Source of the DNA: Cupriavidus sp. WGlv3
GTDB lineage: Bacteria > Pseudomonadota > Gammaproteobacteria > Burkholderiales > Burkholderiaceae
DNA: 64,000 bases
Direction: 5' to 3'
Assembly (NCBI RefSeq): GCF_023952475.1
Contig: NZ_JALHRX010000017.1
Coordinates: 79,437 to 143,436, forward strand
The position numbers and the translations under genes are program-made. A model generated the notes under the pieces. It was given only the letters and a program-made list of their open reading frames with translations. It was not told where the DNA came from and did not search any database. Of the stretch, positions 61,797 through 64,000 are shown piece after piece; positions within the stretch are counted from its first letter, which is position 1; each line of letters opens with the position of its first letter.

Positions 61797-63599
61797 ATGC
61801 ACCATCGTTCCGATCGCCTTGCCGCCGAGCCCGGGCTTATCGCCACCAGGGCTGCCGCGCGCGTCGCCGGCATGCCTGCGCTGGCACCGCTGATGGTGGG
61901 GCTGGTGGTGCTGGCCTTTGCGCTGCTGTGGTTCGGCACGTTGGGCGTGCGCCACCTGCTGGGGCCCGATGAAGGCCGCTATGCCGAGATCGCCCGCGAG
62001 ATGCTGAGCAGCGGCGACTGGGTCACGATCCGCTACGACGGCCTGAAGTACTTTGAAAAACCGCCGTTCCACATGTGGATGACCGCGGTGTCGTACGCGC
62101 TGTTCGGCATTGGCGACTGGCAGGCGCGGCTATGCGTGGCGCTGGCCGGCGCCGCGGGGCTGGGGGTATCGATGCTGGCGGCCGCACGCTGGTTCGGCGC
62201 CCGCGCCGGGCTGATGGCCGGGCTGGTGCTGGCCAGCGCGCCGATGTGGAATATCGCCGCGCATTTCAACACGCTCGACATGACGCTGTCCGGCGCCATG
62301 GCGTGCGTACTGGCCAGCCTGCTGCTGGCGCAGCATCCGGCGGCGACGCCGGCCGCGCGCCGCGGCTGGATGCTGGCGTGCTGGGCGGCCATGGGCGTGG
62401 CGGTGCTGACCAAGGGGCTGGTCGGCGTGGCGCTGCCGGGGCTGGTGCTGGTGCTCTACACCGCCGCGACGCGCGACCTGGCCCTGTGGCGGCGCCTGCA
62501 TGCGCCGGCCGGGATCGCGCTGATGCTGCTGGTGGCGGTGCCGTGGTACTGGCTGGTGGCACGGCGCAACCCCGAATTCCTGCGCTTCTTCTTTATCCAT
62601 GAGCACTGGCAGCGCTATACCTCGACCGTGCACGCGCGCACCGGCGCGCCGTGGTACTTCGTGCCGCTGCTGGCCGGTGGCTTCCTGCCATGGCTGGGCC
62701 TGCTGCCGGGCATGGTGCGCGCGGTTACGCAGCGCGCCGGCGTGGCGCACACAGCCGGCAATCACCTGCCGTTCCAGCCCGCGCTGCTGGCGGCCCTGTG
62801 GGCGCTGGCCATCTTCGGGTTCTTCAGCCTGTCGGGTTCGAAGCTGCCGGGCTACATCGTGCCGGTGTTCCCCGCGCTCGGCATCCTGGGCGGCGTGGCG
62901 CTGGCGCACGCGGACGAGCGTGCCTGGACCCGGCAAGTGCGCGCCATGCTGGTGCTGGGCGCCATCGGCCTGCTGGCGAGCCCGGTGGTGGCCACCGTCG
63001 ATGCCAACAACACGCCCAATGCGCTGTACCGCCACTACGCGATCTGGGCAGCGCTGGCGTTCGCGCTGGTGATGGCAAGCGCCGCCGCGGCCTTGTGGCT
63101 GCTTCGGCGCCACGGTCGCGTGGCCAGTGTCGCGGGCTATGCGTTCGGCATGCTGCTGGCCTTTTCCATCGCGCTGCTCGGCCACGAAGCGATCGGCCGC
63201 TCGGCCTCCGGCATCGACCTGGCCGCGCCGATCGAGCGCGTGCTGCGACCCGGCATGCCGCTGTACGGCGTTGGCATGCTCGACCACACGCTGCCGTTCT
63301 ACCTGCGCCATCCGCTCACCATGGTGGCGCAGGCCGACGAGCTGGCCTTCGGCGCCGCGCAGGAGCCGCAAAAATGGCTGCCGACCGTCGAGGCCTTCGT
63401 CGATGCCTGGCAGCATGGCCCGCGTGCCGTCGCGCTGCTATCGCCGCAAGCGTATGCCGAACTGAGCGCGCGCGTGCCGATGCATGTCATCGCGCGCGAC
63501 TGGCGCCGCGTCGCGGTGTCCAACTTTGCCTTCGCCGGCGAGCTCGCGACGCGCCGGCTTGTTTCAGATTCCCCTGCCACTCCCCCTTCCACCCTTTAA
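61797..63599 (+). CDS. arnT: ArnT-like lipid A glycosyltransferase (PMT/GT-C family membrane protein)
   Basis: Integral-membrane transferase that would move 4-amino-4-deoxy-L-arabinose from undecaprenyl phosphate to lipid A on the periplasmic side. About 600 residues and 12 or more TM segments. The first periplasmic loop has the catalytic-type motif LGPDEGRYAEIAREMLSSGDW and KYFEKPPFHMWM, conserved in ArnT and related GT-C enzymes. The start ATG reads MHHRSDRL; a later ATG is possible. Divergent from the PmrA-like regulator across a PmrA box; an ArnA-like dehydrogenase follows 3 bp downstream. A different sugar substrate cannot be excluded. Confidence 0.8.
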   Translation: MHHRSDRLAAEPGLIATRAAARVAGMPALAPLMVGLVVLAFALLWFGTLGVRHLLGPDEGRYAEIAREMLSSGDWVTIRYDGLKYFEKPPFHMWMTAVSYALFGIGDWQARLCVALAGAAGLGVSMLAAARWFGARAGLMAGLVLASAPMWNIAAHFNTLDMTLSGAMACVLASLLLAQHPAATPAARRGWMLACWAAMGVAVLTKGLVGVALPGLVLVLYTAATRDLALWRRLHAPAGIALMLLVAVPWYWLVARRNPEFLRFFFIHEHWQRYTSTVHARTGAPWYFVPLLAGGFLPWLGLLPGMVRAVTQRAGVAHTAGNHLPFQPALLAALWALAIFGFFSLSGSKLPGYIVPVFPALGILGGVALAHADERAWTRQVRAMLVLGAIGLLASPVVATVDANNTPNALYRHYAIWAALAFALVMASAAAALWLLRRHGRVASVAGYAFGMLLAFSIALLGHEAIGRSASGIDLAAPIERVLRPGMPLYGVGMLDHTLPFYLRHPLTMVAQADELAFGAAQEPQKWLPTVEAFVDAWQHGPRAVALLSPQAYAELSARVPMHVIARDWRRVAVSNFAFAGELATRRLVSDSPATPPSTL

Positions 63600-63602
63600 C
63601 GC

Positions 63603-64000
63603 ATGCAAGTCAAGAAAGTACTGATTCTCGGCGTCAACGGCTTCATCGGCCACCACCTGACGCGCCGCATCCTGGAAACCACGCCGTGGGAGGTCTACGG
63701 CATGGACATGAACACGGACCGCCTCGGCGACCTGGTCGACCACCCGCGCATGCACTTCTTCGAGGGCGACATCACCATCAACAAGGAGTGGATCGAGTAC
63801 AACATCCGCAAATGCGACGTGGTGCTGCCGCTGGTCGCCATCGCCACGCCCGCCACCTACGTGCGCCAGCCGCTGCGCGTGTTCGAACTGGACTTCGAGG
63901 CCAACCTGCCGATCGTGCGCGCCGCGGTCAAGTACGGCAAGCACCTGGTGTTCCCGTCGACCTCCGAGGTCTATGGCATGTGCGGCGATGAAGAGTTCGC
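63603..64000 (+). CDS. NAD-dependent epimerase/dehydratase, ArnA dehydrogenase-domain type (5' part)
   Basis: First 132 codons of an extended short-chain dehydrogenase that runs off the right edge. The Rossmann motif is LGVNGFIGHHL; DMNTDRLGDL, EGDITINKEWIEYNI and VLPLVAIATPATYVRQPL are very close to the C-terminal UDP-glucuronate decarboxylase domain of ArnA. The protein starts directly at this domain, so the ArnA formyltransferase half is absent or encoded separately. Three base pairs from the arnT-like stop, so one operon. It would make UDP-4-keto-pentose for aminoarabinose synthesis. Confidence 0.85.
   Translation, partial: MQVKKVLILGVNGFIGHHLTRRILETTPWEVYGMDMNTDRLGDLVDHPRMHFFEGDITINKEWIEYNIRKCDVVLPLVAIATPATYVRQPLRVFELDFEANLPIVRAAVKYGKHLVFPSTSEVYGMCGDEEF

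Overview
The window is ordinary, gene-dense chromosome of a Cupriavidus species (Burkholderiaceae, Betaproteobacteria). It carries the polyhydroxybutyrate locus phaC-phaA-phaB-phaR, with dusC, rimO and the second thiolase bktB close by, as I remember it for C. necator H16. The proteins look like close homologues of the H16 ones but not identical: PhaC is 593 residues instead of 589, with four extra residues near position 50. C. taiwanensis or another sister species is plausible. I see no phage, insertion sequence, integrase, rRNA or CRISPR array. Base composition is uniformly GC-rich.

Layout. 1-2313: 5' part of a very large kinase/ATPase signalling protein (minus strand, runs off the window). 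2608-9179: tRNA-Val, then the protein quality-control block lon, clpX, clpP, tig (all minus). 9421-13087: tRNA and rRNA modification genes mnmC and rlmJ, a VanZ-like membrane protein, a possible small RNA and tRNA-Leu. 13334-18137: a small cysteine-rich secreted protein and an RND efflux pump (permease plus adaptor, minus). 18538-24941: an HpnD-like prenyl synthase, an M20 amidohydrolase, a short secreted protein, ompR-envZ and an MFS carboxylate transporter. 25219-27233: ahpC-ahpD, a 12-bp tandem repeat and a GNAT acetyltransferase. 27236-35945: ispF-ispD (minus), mfd, argE, a secreted M20 peptidase-like hydrolase and serB. 36087-38391: a Fur-box-linked iron operon (DUF3325, DUF3649, PepSY). 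38491-44561: DUF2789, a cystathionine beta-lyase-like enzyme, a secreted protein, bktB, rimO and dusC. 44823-50440: an orphan antitoxin-like gene, phaR, phaB, phaA, phaC and the phaC promoter. 50441-59490: a small membrane protein, pgeF, rluD, bamD, dinG, a YdcH-like protein, a secreted coiled-coil protein and tex. 59548-64000: a PmrAB/QseBC-like two-component system divergent from an ArnT-like lipid A glycosyltransferase and an ArnA-like dehydrogenase (cut by the window end).

How the genes fit together. PhaA condenses acetyl-CoA, PhaB reduces acetoacetyl-CoA, PhaC polymerises the product and PhaR senses the polymer; BktB adds longer-chain (C5) capacity. Lon, ClpXP and trigger factor form a folding and degradation block, and a sigma-32-like promoter precedes lon. 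AhpC and AhpD form a peroxide-reducing pair. At the right end, a near-consensus PmrA box lies between the response regulator and the arnT-like gene, suggesting that this two-component system controls lipid A aminoarabinose modification.

I found no clearly new multi-gene system. The most interesting items are the degenerate kinase domain at the left edge, the PmrA-box circuit, a promoter-to-terminator unit before tRNA-Leu that may be a small RNA, the tandem repeat seeded by the 3' end of ahpD, the orphan antitoxin beside phaR, and an inverted repeat inside the phaC promoter.
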